Origin: DAOMFM01 sp035429825
GTDB lineage: Bacteria; Acidobacteriota; Blastocatellia; UBA7656; JADIYM01
DNA: 20,725 nucleotides
Assembly: GCA_044224215.1 (NCBI GenBank)
Contig: JBGAKX010000080.1
Coordinates: 1 to 20,725 of the forward strand
Direction: 5' to 3'
The notes below the pieces were generated by a model. It ran no database searches. It was not told the DNA's origin and saw only the letters and a program-made list of their open reading frames with translations. Every line of letters starts with the position of its first letter. Positions within the stretch are counted from its first letter, which is position 1. Made by a program: the position numbers and the translations under genes. Below are positions 9,001 through 16,645 of the stretch, in pieces.

Positions 9001-9688
9001 TGCCGTTCGCCGTGACAACGCGAAATTCCTGCACCGAATCGAGGGTCACGGGAAGCACGCTCGTAAACGGGAGGCCTTCCTGCTGATCGTTCACGTCAAT
9101 TCCGTCCAGAGTGACGTTGGATTGATCGCCTCTGGCGCCGTTGACGGCGCCGCTGCGCTGGTCGTCGTGTCCGTCACCGACGTCGGTCTTGGTGACACCA
9201 GGCTGAAGACTGAGAAGATCGACGACGTTGCGTCCCTCGATGGGCAGCTGGCGCACCTGCATTTCGCCAAACGTGTTGCCTACGGATGCGTCCTCATGAT
9301 TGATCGTCTCGCCGGCCGCCGTCACCTCGACGGTCTCGGTCACCGTGCCGACCTCGAACTTGAGATCGAGCTTGAGTGGCGTGTTCACCTGAATCACCAC
9401 ATCGGACCTGACGATCGTCTTGAATCCGGTCGCCTCAGCGCGAAGGCTGTACGTTCCCGGAGGCACCTGCTTGATCTGCCAGAGACCGTCCGAGGTGGCC
9501 GTTGTCGTGCGGCTCTGATTGGTGGCCGTGTTTGTGATCGTGACGGTCGCGCCGGAGACGACCGCGCCCTGCTCGTCCGTGACGTGGCCGGCCACGGATC
9601 CAAGAGACTGAGCGAGGACGAGTCCCTGAAGACAGAGAATCGCGACGGCAACGCATGCAAACAGATGAGGATTGCGCAAGCGGATCAT
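6035..9688 (-). CDS. Oar-like TonB-dependent outer-membrane receptor
   Basis: A 1217-residue outer-membrane protein. A signal peptide (MIRLRNPHLFACVAVAILC) is followed by a carboxypeptidase-regulatory-like beta-sandwich (about 30-112, with VAGHVTDEQGAVVSGATV and the GTYSLRAEATGF motif). A plug domain follows (about 125-245, with LSLQPGVTKTD, VTLDGIDVNDQ and SLVTKSGGNEFHG), then a long beta-barrel ending in the typical terminal phenylalanine (FGLRYQF). This layout is that of the Oar-like receptors greatly expanded in acidobacteria; substrates are usually unknown, with peptides or glycans proposed. The start at 9688 is fixed by AAAGGAG seven bases before ATG; the open frame's upstream extension to 9868 lacks a signal. 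The gene is divergent from the M28 peptidase gene, which hints at a peptide-related substrate but does not show it. Confidence 0.94.
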   Translation of the reverse strand: MIRLRNPHLFACVAVAILCLQGLVLAQSLGSVAGHVTDEQGAVVSGATVTITNTATNQSRTTTATSDGLWQIKQVPPGTYSLRAEATGFKTIVRSDVVIQVNTPLKLDLKFEVGTVTETVEVTAAGETINHEDASVGNTFGEMQVRQLPIEGRNVVDLLSLQPGVTKTDVGDGHDDQRSGAVNGARGDQSNVTLDGIDVNDQQEGLPFTSVLPVTLDSVQEFRVVTANGNADMGRGAGAEVSLVTKSGGNEFHGSVYEFHRNTVTTANTYFNNLAGVDRPKLLRNVFGFSVGGPFIKNKLFFFVNYEGLRDAREDSSLRIVPSAELREGLVQYKNTSGGVTTLTADQIRQLDPAGIGLSPTALSIFQQYPLPNDDTAGDNLNTKGFRFIAPAGVHNNTYIARVDWTINDNNTVFWRGNLANNNATEAPQFPGGPPRYTNFDNSKGYAVGLTSVISNSWTNVARYGLTRQGTESAGASSSAYFGFRGLDTLAAYTYSSSKIVPTHNIADDVTWTHGNHTVNFGANIRFIRFNSNSFDNSFPYTRSNTSWLAGTGQELVPSDPLPGLASDFEVAYLDAMVASLGLLDYVFVQYSYDKTGAALPVGSPVKRNFAANEFEFYVGDSWRIRPNLTINAGVRYSLYSPPWEVNGLQVTPTIPLGDWSAQRIANAATGVPSSASPAVTFNLAGPANGQPGYYPWDKNNFAPRVSVNWSPDWDSGFLAKLTGGPGQTSIRGGFGVFYEHIGAGLANTFDRDGSVGLATGLENPSGAYSVSESPRYTQDLALPPLPPPPPGGFPSTLAPDSFAITFGLDNNIVTPIDYTFDFSISREIPGNMVLEAAYVGRIAHNRLAQSDLAQPTDFTDPQSGQTWYQVAHIMEGWLAQSKGLNQIPNLPYFENLYPGLALLQPGRSATQEAYHIASVLAPDWTTVQYYLDLVHPSRFGPYLYYNNQYSALSAWRSNENTNYNALQIMLRKRMGHGVQFDFNYTWSKSIDLTSEGERTGQYGSDYNTTGFIINEFDIKQNRSVSDFDTTHAVNANWLWELPFGKNQPYLNDEKGWINQLVAGWQVTGIFRATSGFPVSVGNGRIWPTNWNITGWATATGDIKGDTTRRPDGPNLFPDKELALASFKNTSAGYSGDRNILRGDGYFTLDFGVDKTWNLPWEGQSIQFRWEVFNATNTARFDVSSISLDLTNSGTFGRYQDTLAPPRIMQFGLRYQF

Positions 9689-10038
9689 CTTTGGCTCCTT
9701 TGGTGCACGGAGGGAATCGACAACTGACGGTGCTGCAGGGAGAAAATGAGGCAACCCGCATTCCCCGGGACAGCTGCGACCGTAACCAAGTGAAACAGAA
9801 GGGGGTCTTGCCGTGGGAGGACCCCGGCGACGTGCGCGAGGATACGAGAATTCGGAGGAAGTTTCCACATTATTGAATGCGCGTCTCGAATACGTTCGGG
9901 AGGGGCATCACGGGGCGGGCCTCAGACGAGCTCGACCAACGGACGTCGATTCGCCGGTTGTTTCCATCCGGCGGTCAGTTGAGCCACAATACGCCACCAA
10001 CCTTTCAGGGCCGTGGCGAGCCCCATCAGGAGAATTCG
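9689..10038. other. 350-bp divergent intergenic region with no gene
   Basis: This region must hold the promoters of the TonB receptor gene (leftward) and the M28 operon (rightward). No convincing -35/-10 pair was found. Visible items are an inverted repeat GGGGTC...GACCCC at 9802-9825, a short dyad GGAA-GT-TTCC at 9857-9866, a GCACCAAA element on the minus strand at 9697-9708, and Shine-Dalgarno sequences at both ends (AAAGGAG before 9688; AGGAG before 10039). Confidence 0.6.
9802..9825. repeat. Short inverted repeat in the divergent promoter region
   Basis: GGGGTC at 9802-9807 is complementary to GACCCC at 9820-9825 with a 12-base loop. It could be an operator half-site pair or an attenuator-like stem in the TonB receptor leader. 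It is short, GC-rich and possibly chance. Confidence 0.25.
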
Positions 10039-12156
10039 ATGAATCGTGTCGTGGTCGCGATCGCGCTCGGCGTTGCCGTCGCAGCTCCCGCGCCTGCCCG
10101 GACTCCGGACGTGCGACTGAAGGGCTTCACGCCCGAACGGTCCGCGTGGCAGCGCGAGTTCGAACAGAAGCTGCGCGCCTTGCCGCGGCCGGCCGAATGC
10201 GACGCGCTGCTGCGCGAGCTGACCCGCCTGCCCCACACCGCCGGCACGCCCGGAAACGATCGCGTGCACTCCCTGATCGCCGACGAGTACCGAAAGGCCG
10301 GGCTCACGGTTGAGACGCCCACGTACGACGTCCTGCTCTCCTATCCAAAGAGCGCGTCGCTCGAGATCGTCGGCGATCCGAGCGTGAAACTGGCCCGGCG
10401 CGAGGAGCCCATTCCGTCCGATCCCGACAGTGCATCGCCCGACGTGTCGGGGCCGTGGAATGCGTATGCGCCGTCGTGCGACCTGGTGGCGGACGTCGTG
10501 TACGTCAATCGCGGCAGCGCGGCCGACTATGACGCACTCGCGCGAATGGGCGTCGACGTGCGCGGAAAGATTGCGCTCGCGCGCTACTTTGGCGGCTATC
10601 GCGGTGGAAAGTCGCTCGAGGCCGAGAAGCGCGGCGTCGCGGCGATGCTCGTCATCTCGGACCCGATCGACGACGGCTGGTTCAAGGGAACGGTCTATCC
10701 GGACGGCCCTTGGGGACCGGTGGCGCACTTCCAACGCGGGGCGAATGTCTATGACTTCATCGTTCCCGGCGATCCGCTGACGCCCGGTTGGGCGTCGACA
10801 CCCGGCGCTCGCCGGATTCCGGAATCCGAATCGCGCATCCTCCCAAAGATGCCGATGATGCCGCTTTCGGCGCGCGACGCCGCCGAGATCCTGGGCCGGC
10901 TTGGCGGCAACGCAGTCCCCGATGGGTGGCAGGGGGTCGCAATCGCGGACACCTATCGCACCGGGCCCGGTCCGGTGAAACTCCACCTGAAGATCGAGAA
11001 CACCCGCGAGGTTCGCACGATCCAGAACGTGATCGGAACCCTCCGCGGCACGGACGAGCCCGACCGTGTTGTCCTGCTGTCGAACCACAACGACGCGTGG
11101 GTGTACGGCGCGGTGGATCCGTCATCGGGAACCGCGACGATGATCTCGCTCGCGCGCGCGCTCGGGAAGCTTGCGGCCGAAGGGTGGAAGCCGCGCCGGA
11201 CGATCGTGTTCGGCTCGTGGGACTCGGAGGAGTACACGCTGACGGGCTCGACCGAGTGGGGAGAGCAGCACGAAGCCGACCTTCGAAAGAACGCCGTCGC
11301 ATGCATCAACGTCGATGCGTCGACCTCGGGCCCGAACTTCACGGCGTCCGCATCGCCACTGATGTTCGACCTGCTGCGGGCCGTGGCCGACGATGTTCCC
11401 GACCCCGGCGCGCCCGGCAAGAGCGTCGGGCAGACGTGGCGCGAAAAGTCCGACGGCGCAAACATCCGCGGGTACGGCGCCGCGTCGGCGGAGGCGAGCG
11501 ATCAGCCGATCTCGATCCTTGGCAGCGGCTCGGACTACACGGTCTTCTTCAACCGGCTCGGCGTGCCGTCGACCGACCTGATCTTTGACGGACCGTACGG
11601 CGTCTACCACTCGGTGTACGACAGCTATCACTGGATGGCGACGGAGGGCGACCCGGGTTTCAGGTACCACGCCGCCATGGCGGTCTACTCGGGCGTTCTC
11701 GCGCTGCGGCTTGCCAACGCGGACGCGCTCCCGCTCGACGCGGGGGCGTACGGGCGCGAGATCGCGGGGTATGTCGACGAGCTGTCGCATGCCGCCGGAG
11801 CTGAGAAGTATTCGTCGGACCTGAAAGAGCTGGCTTCGAATGCACGGGCGTGGGGGGCGCGCGCGGCCGAGGTGCAGGCATCGATCGAACGCCGCCTGGC
11901 GGACGGAACGCTGACACAAGCCGATGCGCGAGCGGCGAACGACTGGCTGATGTCGCTCGAACGCTCGCTGCTCGCCGAGGACGGCATTCCGGAAAGGCCG
12001 TGGTTCCGCCACCTGATCTATGCGCCGTTGCCTTCGTACGCGGCAGAGACACTGCCGGCGATCCGCGAAGCGATCGTCGCCGGCCGCAACGCGCGGCCAC
12101 AAATTCAGGTTCTCAGTGACAAACTCAAGAAAGCAGCCGCAAATGCACGCAGATGA
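10039..12156 (+). CDS. Secreted M28 metallopeptidase, glutamate carboxypeptidase II-like
   Basis: The 705-residue protein has a signal peptide (MNRVVVAIALGVAVAAPAPA), a protease-associated insert (about 115-250), the M28 zinc peptidase core (about 325-540) and a helical C-terminal dimerisation-like domain. The full GCPII ligand set is visible: His350 in SNHNDAW, Asp360 in GAVDPSSG, Glu397-Glu398 in WDSEEYTLTGSTEW, Asp426 in INVDAS and His524 in YHSVYDSYHWM. It should act outside the cytoplasm, removing C-terminal acidic or other residues from peptides; exact specificity is inferred. The start is supported by AGGAG seven bases before ATG. It is the first gene of the probable catabolic operon. 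The last codons and the TGA stop lie inside the palindromic repeat at 12135-12197, so the AAANARR tail is probably repeat-derived. Confidence 0.93.
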   Translation: MNRVVVAIALGVAVAAPAPARTPDVRLKGFTPERSAWQREFEQKLRALPRPAECDALLRELTRLPHTAGTPGNDRVHSLIADEYRKAGLTVETPTYDVLLSYPKSASLEIVGDPSVKLARREEPIPSDPDSASPDVSGPWNAYAPSCDLVADVVYVNRGSAADYDALARMGVDVRGKIALARYFGGYRGGKSLEAEKRGVAAMLVISDPIDDGWFKGTVYPDGPWGPVAHFQRGANVYDFIVPGDPLTPGWASTPGARRIPESESRILPKMPMMPLSARDAAEILGRLGGNAVPDGWQGVAIADTYRTGPGPVKLHLKIENTREVRTIQNVIGTLRGTDEPDRVVLLSNHNDAWVYGAVDPSSGTATMISLARALGKLAAEGWKPRRTIVFGSWDSEEYTLTGSTEWGEQHEADLRKNAVACINVDASTSGPNFTASASPLMFDLLRAVADDVPDPGAPGKSVGQTWREKSDGANIRGYGAASAEASDQPISILGSGSDYTVFFNRLGVPSTDLIFDGPYGVYHSVYDSYHWMATEGDPGFRYHAAMAVYSGVLALRLANADALPLDAGAYGREIAGYVDELSHAAGAEKYSSDLKELASNARAWGARAAEVQASIERRLADGTLTQADARAANDWLMSLERSLLAEDGIPERPWFRHLIYAPLPSYAAETLPAIREAIVAGRNARPQIQVLSDKLKKAAANARR

Positions 12157-12197
12157 ACACAGATCTGATTTGCGTTTTTTTGCGTTAATCTGCGGCT
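12135..12197. repeat. Dispersed palindromic repeat of the AGCCGCAGAT...TCTGCGGCT type
   Basis: The 63-bp element begins AGCCGCA (12135-12141) and ends TGCGGCT (12191-12197), with internal GCAGAT, AGATCTGAT and TTGCGTTAATC blocks. I recognise it as a degenerate copy of a palindrome widespread in intergenic regions of acidobacteria, planctomycetes and relatives. It supplies the stop codon of the M28 gene (TGA 12154-12156) and ends nine bases before the aminotransferase ATG. As RNA it could form a stem between the two genes. Confidence 0.75.
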
Positions 12198-12205
12198 AAT
12201 TCTCC

Positions 12206-13504
12206 ATGCCGGTATTCCACCGTAATTTGCGACGTGACTACCCGCGCATTGCACGTGGCAGCGGCGTCTGGCTTTACGACGATACGGGCAAGGCGTACCT
12301 CGACGGGTCCGGCGGCGCGATCGTCGCCAACATCGGCCACGGCGTAGCAGAGGTCGCCGAGGCGGTTGGCCGACAGGCCGCGGCCGTCGCATACGCTTCG
12401 GGCGCGATCTTCACGAACGACCCGGTCGAACAGCTCGCGTCCGAGCTCGACGAGGTGCTTCCCGAGCCGCTCGGCCACTCGTACTTTCTGTGCAGCGGAT
12501 CGGAGGCCATCGAGGCGAGCGTCAAGCTCGCGCGCCAGTACTGGCGCGAGCGCGGGCGTGATTCCAAGTGGAAGGTCGTCAGCCGGTTCCCGTCGTATCA
12601 CGGCAACACGCTCACCGCGCTTTCGCTGTCGGGGCGCGAGCACTACCGTCAGATCTACGGACCGCTGCTCACCGAGTTCCCGCGCGTTCCCGCGCCCGAC
12701 GGCTACCGGCGGCCGCACGGCAACACATGGGACGGCACCGCGGTCATCGAGGAGATCGAGCGCCAGGGACCCGACACGGTCGCGGCATTTCTTGCGGAGC
12801 CAATCATCGGATCGTCCCTCGGCGCCATGTCGCCGGAGCCCGAGTACTACCGCCGTGTCGCCGAGGCCTGTCGTGCTCACGACGTGCTCTTCATCGCGGA
12901 CGAGGTAATGGCCGGTATGGGTCGCACCGGGAAATGGTTTTCGTTCGAGCATTTCGGGGTGGTTCCCGACATTGTCGTATGTGGCAAGGGGCTGAGCGGC
13001 GGATACGCGCCGCTGTCGGCGGCAATCGCGGGACGCCACATCGTCGAGACGATCGCGAACGGGTCTGGCGCGTTCGTCCACGCGCAGACGTACTCGCACA
13101 TGCCGCTCACGGCCGCGGCGGGGCTCGCGACCGTGCGATACCTGAAGGAGCACCGCCTCGTCGATCGCGTGGCCATGCTCGACGCCGTGTTCTTCAACAA
13201 GCTTGGCGCACTCACGAGTCACCCGTCCGTCGGTGACGTGCGGGGCCGCGGGTTTCTCGCGGGCATCGAGCTCGTCGCGGATCGCGAGACGAAACGGCCG
13301 TTTGCGCGGTCGGAGCGCGTGGTCGAACGGGTCGCCGAGGCGGCGCTCGCGAACGGGCTTGTCGTCTGGCCGAACGCGGGGCATTTGGAGAACGGCGACG
13401 GAGACATCATCATGCTCGGGCCTCCCTTCACCATCTCGACAGACGAGATCGACGAACTGGTCTCGCGACTCACGCGCGCGCTGGAGCAGACGCTTGGCGA
13501 GTAA
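12206..13504 (+). CDS. PLP-dependent class III aminotransferase
   Basis: The 432-residue, full-length protein belongs to the class III (omega-amino-acid / aspartate aminotransferase family) fold type I enzymes. Visible features are the N-terminal WLYDDTGKAYLDGSGGAIVANIGHG, the FLCSGSEAIEASVKLAR phosphate-cup region, YHGNTLTALSLSG, Asp232 in IADEVMAGMGRTG that binds the pyridine nitrogen, and the Schiff-base Lys261 in VCGKGLSGGYAPL. It should be cytoplasmic and move an amino group from an amino acid or omega-amino acid to an oxoacid. The substrate cannot be read from sequence. It overlaps no neighbour but stops four bases before the CoA-transferase A start, implying that its product feeds a CoA-transfer step. 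The ATG has no Shine-Dalgarno; the palindrome at 12135-12197 occupies that place. Confidence 0.93.
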   Translation: MPVFHRNLRRDYPRIARGSGVWLYDDTGKAYLDGSGGAIVANIGHGVAEVAEAVGRQAAAVAYASGAIFTNDPVEQLASELDEVLPEPLGHSYFLCSGSEAIEASVKLARQYWRERGRDSKWKVVSRFPSYHGNTLTALSLSGREHYRQIYGPLLTEFPRVPAPDGYRRPHGNTWDGTAVIEEIERQGPDTVAAFLAEPIIGSSLGAMSPEPEYYRRVAEACRAHDVLFIADEVMAGMGRTGKWFSFEHFGVVPDIVVCGKGLSGGYAPLSAAIAGRHIVETIANGSGAFVHAQTYSHMPLTAAAGLATVRYLKEHRLVDRVAMLDAVFFNKLGALTSHPSVGDVRGRGFLAGIELVADRETKRPFARSERVVERVAEAALANGLVVWPNAGHLENGDGDIIMLGPPFTISTDEIDELVSRLTRALEQTLGE

Positions 13505-13508
13505 GCTC

Positions 13509-14402
13509 ATGACAATGGCCGATGCGATCGGCCAGTTCGTCGACGACGGCGACACGATCGTGATCGAGGGCTTTACGCACCTGATCTCGTTCGCCGCCGG
13601 CCACGAGATCATCCGCCAGAAGCGCCGCGACCTGGTCGCGTGCCGGCTGACGCCCGATCTCGTCTACGACCAGATGATCGGCGCCGGCTGCGTCCGCAAG
13701 CTCGTCTTTTCGTGGGCGGGAAACCCTGGCGCGGGCCCGTTGTACGCGTTGCGCCGCGCGATCGAGGACGGTGTGCCGCATCCGATCGAGATCGAGGAGT
13801 ACTCGCACTACGGCATGGTTGCGCGACTGACGGCGGGCGCGTCGCGGCTCCCGTTCTTCCCGATGCGCGACTACGCGGGGAGCGATCTGCCGGGAGCGAA
13901 TCCGCGGATCCGGGCGATCGAGTGTCCGTTCACCGGCGAGCGGCTCGCGGCGGTGCCGGCGCTCAATCCCGACACGGCGATCATCCACGTGCAGCGCTGC
14001 GACGTGGAGGGGAACGCTCAGATCTGGGGACTGATGGGGGTGCAGAAGGAAGCGGCGTTCGCGGCGCGGCGCGTGATCATCGTCGCCGAGGAGATCGTCG
14101 AGGAGACGGTCATCCGATCGGATCCGAACAGGACGCTGATTCCAGGGCTGATCGTGAGCGCCGTCGTGAACGAGCCGTTCGGGTGCCATCCGTCGTATGC
14201 GCAGGGGTTCTATGACCGCGACAACGATTTCTACGTCGCGTGGCGGGACATCTCGAAGGACCGCGAGAAGTTCGATGAATACCTGGACGAATGGGTGTAC
14301 GGGGTGGCGGATCGATCGGAGTATTCGGCGCGCATGCTGAACCGGTGGCGGGAACTGACGGCGGCGGAGCGTCCGTGCGAACCGGTGAATTATGGGTATT
14401 GA
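13509..14402 (+). CDS. CoA-transferase subunit A (glutaconate CoA-transferase-like)
   Basis: The 297-residue protein resembles the alpha subunit of class I CoA-transferases of the glutaconate type: MTMADAIGQFVDDGDTIVIEGF start, the glycine-containing GFTHLISFAAGHEI segment, CRLTPDLVYDQMIGAG, and HVQRCDVEGNAQIWG. These enzymes move CoA from a donor such as acetyl-CoA to a dicarboxylic or oxo acid in the cytoplasm as a hetero-oligomer with subunit B. The mycobacterial IpdAB ring hydrolases are relatives, so the reaction is inferred, not certain. The ATG at 13509 follows the aminotransferase stop by four bases; the ATG two codons later (13515) is also possible. The open frame extends upstream to 13203 but there overlaps the aminotransferase. 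The partner gene is 83 bp downstream. Confidence 0.88.
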   Translation: MTMADAIGQFVDDGDTIVIEGFTHLISFAAGHEIIRQKRRDLVACRLTPDLVYDQMIGAGCVRKLVFSWAGNPGAGPLYALRRAIEDGVPHPIEIEEYSHYGMVARLTAGASRLPFFPMRDYAGSDLPGANPRIRAIECPFTGERLAAVPALNPDTAIIHVQRCDVEGNAQIWGLMGVQKEAAFAARRVIIVAEEIVEETVIRSDPNRTLIPGLIVSAVVNEPFGCHPSYAQGFYDRDNDFYVAWRDISKDREKFDEYLDEWVYGVADRSEYSARMLNRWRELTAAERPCEPVNYGY

Positions 14403-14411
14403 AGGGGAGAT

Positions 14412-14479
14412 TTCACGCAAAGTCGCAAAGGTAACAAGAATGTTCTTTGTGTCTTCTTTGCTTTGCGTCTTTGCGTGAA
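14412..14479. repeat. Dispersed palindromic repeat of the TTCACGCAAAG...CTTTGCGTGAA type
   Basis: The left arm TTCACGCAAAGTCGCAAAG (14412-14430) and right arm at 14461-14479 are complementary at 18 of 19 positions around a 30-base middle. I recognise this as a member of a palindromic repeat family common between genes in acidobacteria, planctomycetes and cyanobacteria. It fills the gap between the two CoA-transferase subunit genes and ends six bases before the subunit B ATG. It is unrelated in sequence to the repeat at 12135-12197. Confidence 0.85.
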
Positions 14480-14485
14480 CTCTTT

Positions 14486-15238
14486 ATGACCTACTCCACC
14501 AACGAACTCATGGTCGCCGCAGCGTCTCGTCTCCTCAACGACGGCGAGGTCACCTTTGTCGGCATCGGCCTCCCCAACCTCGCCTGCAACCTCGCGCGCC
14601 GCCGCCACGCGCCAAACCTTGTCCTCATCTACGAATCCGGCGCCGTCGGCGCCACGCCCGAACGACTCCCGATTTCGATCGGCGACCCCGCGCTCGTCAC
14701 CGATTCGCTCTCGGTCTGCTCGATGTACGACATCTTCTGCAACTACCTCCAGGGTGGCCGTATCGATGTCGGATTTCTGCAGGGCGCGCAGATCGACCGC
14801 TTCGGCAACATCAACACCACGGTCGTCGGTGCGTACGAGAGCCCGCAGGTGCGTCTGCCCGGCTCGGGCGGCGCGTGCGAGATCGCGATCCTCGCAAGGA
14901 AGGTTCTCGTCATCGCACCGCAGTCGCGCCGCAGCTTCCCCGCCGAGGTCGACTTCATCACCTCGCCCGGATTTCTCGACGGCCCCGGCCGCCGCGAAGA
15001 GCTCGGCATGCCCGGCGGCGGTCCACAGGCCGTGATTACCAATCTCGGCTGCTACGAGTTCGTCGACGGCGAGATGACGCTCGTGTCGCTGCATCCGGGC
15101 TGCACGCTCGATGACGTGCAGGAGAACATCGGATGGGACGTCCGAGTGTCGGACGCGCTCGGCGAGACGCCTGAACCCACGACGGAGGAGCTCCGGATCA
15201 TCCGCGAAGAGCTCGATCCCGGTCACCTTTATATCTAG
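14486..15238 (+). CDS. CoA-transferase subunit B (glutaconate CoA-transferase-like)
   Basis: The 250-residue protein matches the beta subunit of glutaconate-type CoA-transferases: NDGEVTFVGIGLPNLACNLAR, then LVLIYESGAVGA with Glu50 at the place of the catalytic glutamate that forms the CoA thioester in this family. It continues with FLQGAQIDRFGNINTTVVG and the LPGSGGACEIA loop. Glu50 supports true CoA transfer more than a hydrolase-type relative. It acts with the subunit A encoded upstream. The ATG at 14486 is chosen; the open frame reaches back to 14447, but that part is the palindromic repeat and gives no family match. No Shine-Dalgarno is visible, because the repeat abuts the start. The permease gene begins 12 bp after the stop. 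Confidence 0.9.
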   Translation: MTYSTNELMVAAASRLLNDGEVTFVGIGLPNLACNLARRRHAPNLVLIYESGAVGATPERLPISIGDPALVTDSLSVCSMYDIFCNYLQGGRIDVGFLQGAQIDRFGNINTTVVGAYESPQVRLPGSGGACEIAILARKVLVIAPQSRRSFPAEVDFITSPGFLDGPGRREELGMPGGGPQAVITNLGCYEFVDGEMTLVSLHPGCTLDDVQENIGWDVRVSDALGETPEPTTEELRIIREELDPGHLYI

Positions 15239-15250
15239 CTGGAGGATCAC

Positions 15251-16645
15251 TTGGGAAACGCCACTGCGGTCGCGAGTGAAGCCGGAAAACGGGCAGTCGT
15301 CGGGAAACTGCTCAAGGTCGTCGGTGTCATCTTTGGGCTTGCGGTTATCGTCGGCAACACGATCGGTGGGGGAATCCTACGAACGCCTGCAAACGTTGCG
15401 ACCCATCTGCCGACGCCGTGGCTGTTCATTGCTGCGTGGTTGATCGGCGGGTGCTATGCGCTGCTTGGCTCGAACTCGGTCGCGGAACTCGGGGCCGCTA
15501 TCCCAAAGGCAGGCGGGCAGTACGCTTTCGCCATTCGGGCGCTCGGCAAGTACGCCGGCTTTGTCGTCGGCTGGTCGGACGCTCTGTCGACGGCCGGTGC
15601 CGTGACGGCTGTCGCGATCGTCTTTGGCGAGTACCTGCCGGGGTTCGTTCCCGCGTTGACCGGCCATACGACGGCTACGGCAGCAGTGGTGATCCTGGTC
15701 TTCGGCGTCATCAACTGGCGCGGCATCGTTTGGGGAGGCCGGACACAGGAGGTCACGACGCTGCTGAAGGCGGTGGCATTTGCCGGGCTGATCATCGCGT
15801 GCTTTGTCTATACCCCGCAGGTCCCCATTCCCGCTGCGCCGGCTCCACCGCCCATTCCGACGGGAATCTCGCTTGTCGCGGCGTTTGTCATCGCGCTGCA
15901 GGGCATCATCTACACGTACGACGGGTGGACCGGTGTGATCTACTTCTCGGAGGAGGTCAAGGAGCCCGGACGCGACATACCGCGCGCCATGTTCGGAGGC
16001 GTTCTGGTCGTCATGGCGATCTACATCCTCCTGAACTGTGCGCTGCTCTACGTTCTTCCAATCGGCACGATTGCCACCTCGGAGTTCCCTGCCGCGCTTG
16101 CGGCCAAGACGTTGTTCGGCGACAACGGTGACACCGTGATTCGGTTGCTCGCGCTCGTGACGACGATGTCGTGCATCAACGCGTGCCAGATGATGACCGC
16201 TCGGACCCTGTTTGGAATGAGCAGGGACGGGCTGTTTCACCATAGCGCGGAGCGCGTCAATCGCGGTGGAACGCCCTCGGTTGCTCTCTGGATGGGCGTT
16301 GCGATCGCGATTGGATTTCTCTATCTGAAGGAGTTCGATCGCGTTGCCGCGGTGATGGCGTTCTTCTACGTTGTGAATTACACGATCTCGTTTCTGGCGG
16401 TGTTCATACTCAGGCGCCGAGAGCCAAACTTGAAGCGTCCCTTCCGCGCGTGGGGTCATCCGTACACGACGGGACTGGCGCTCATCGGATCGATCGCGTT
16501 CCTGGTTGGCGCGGTGATGAGCGACAAGGAGAACAGTCCGTGGGCGGTAGCGGCGCTTGCGGTCAGCTATCCGATCTACAGGATGGTTCGAGCGACATCG
16601 CAGACGGACAAGCCAAGCCGGAAACGGCGGCGCAAGCGCAGGTAA
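15251..16645 (+). CDS. APC superfamily amino-acid permease
   Basis: The 464-residue inner-membrane protein has about 11-12 hydrophobic segments and the APC hallmarks: GLAVIVGNTIGGGILRTPANVA in the first helix, ELGAAIPKAGGQYAF in the second to third, and YFSEEVKEPGRDIPRAMFGG after the sixth. It should import an amino acid or related compound by proton coupling or exchange; LAT-type exchangers and amino-acid/polyamine permeases are the nearest classes I recognise, and the substrate is unknown. Translation starts at TTG 15251, fixed by GGAGG five bases upstream. The gene follows the CoA-transferase B stop by 12 bp and closes the probable operon. The C-terminus is very basic (KPSRKRRRKRR), and its TAA stop is the first three bases of the inverted repeat 16643-16762. 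Confidence 0.92.
   Translation: MGNATAVASEAGKRAVVGKLLKVVGVIFGLAVIVGNTIGGGILRTPANVATHLPTPWLFIAAWLIGGCYALLGSNSVAELGAAIPKAGGQYAFAIRALGKYAGFVVGWSDALSTAGAVTAVAIVFGEYLPGFVPALTGHTTATAAVVILVFGVINWRGIVWGGRTQEVTTLLKAVAFAGLIIACFVYTPQVPIPAAPAPPPIPTGISLVAAFVIALQGIIYTYDGWTGVIYFSEEVKEPGRDIPRAMFGGVLVVMAIYILLNCALLYVLPIGTIATSEFPAALAAKTLFGDNGDTVIRLLALVTTMSCINACQMMTARTLFGMSRDGLFHHSAERVNRGGTPSVALWMGVAIAIGFLYLKEFDRVAAVMAFFYVVNYTISFLAVFILRRREPNLKRPFRAWGHPYTTGLALIGSIAFLVGAVMSDKENSPWAVAALAVSYPIYRMVRATSQTDKPSRKRRRKRR

Noticed and set aside
9802..9825. Riboswitch or attenuator in the TonB receptor leader
   Set aside because: Only one six-base stem is visible, with no conserved riboswitch core that I recognise.
12185..13612. 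Minus-strand open frame of 475 codons
   Set aside because: It is antisense to the clearly identified aminotransferase and shows no family motif.
14447..14485. Upstream start for CoA-transferase subunit B
   Set aside because: These codons lie in the palindromic repeat and do not match the subunit's N-terminus.
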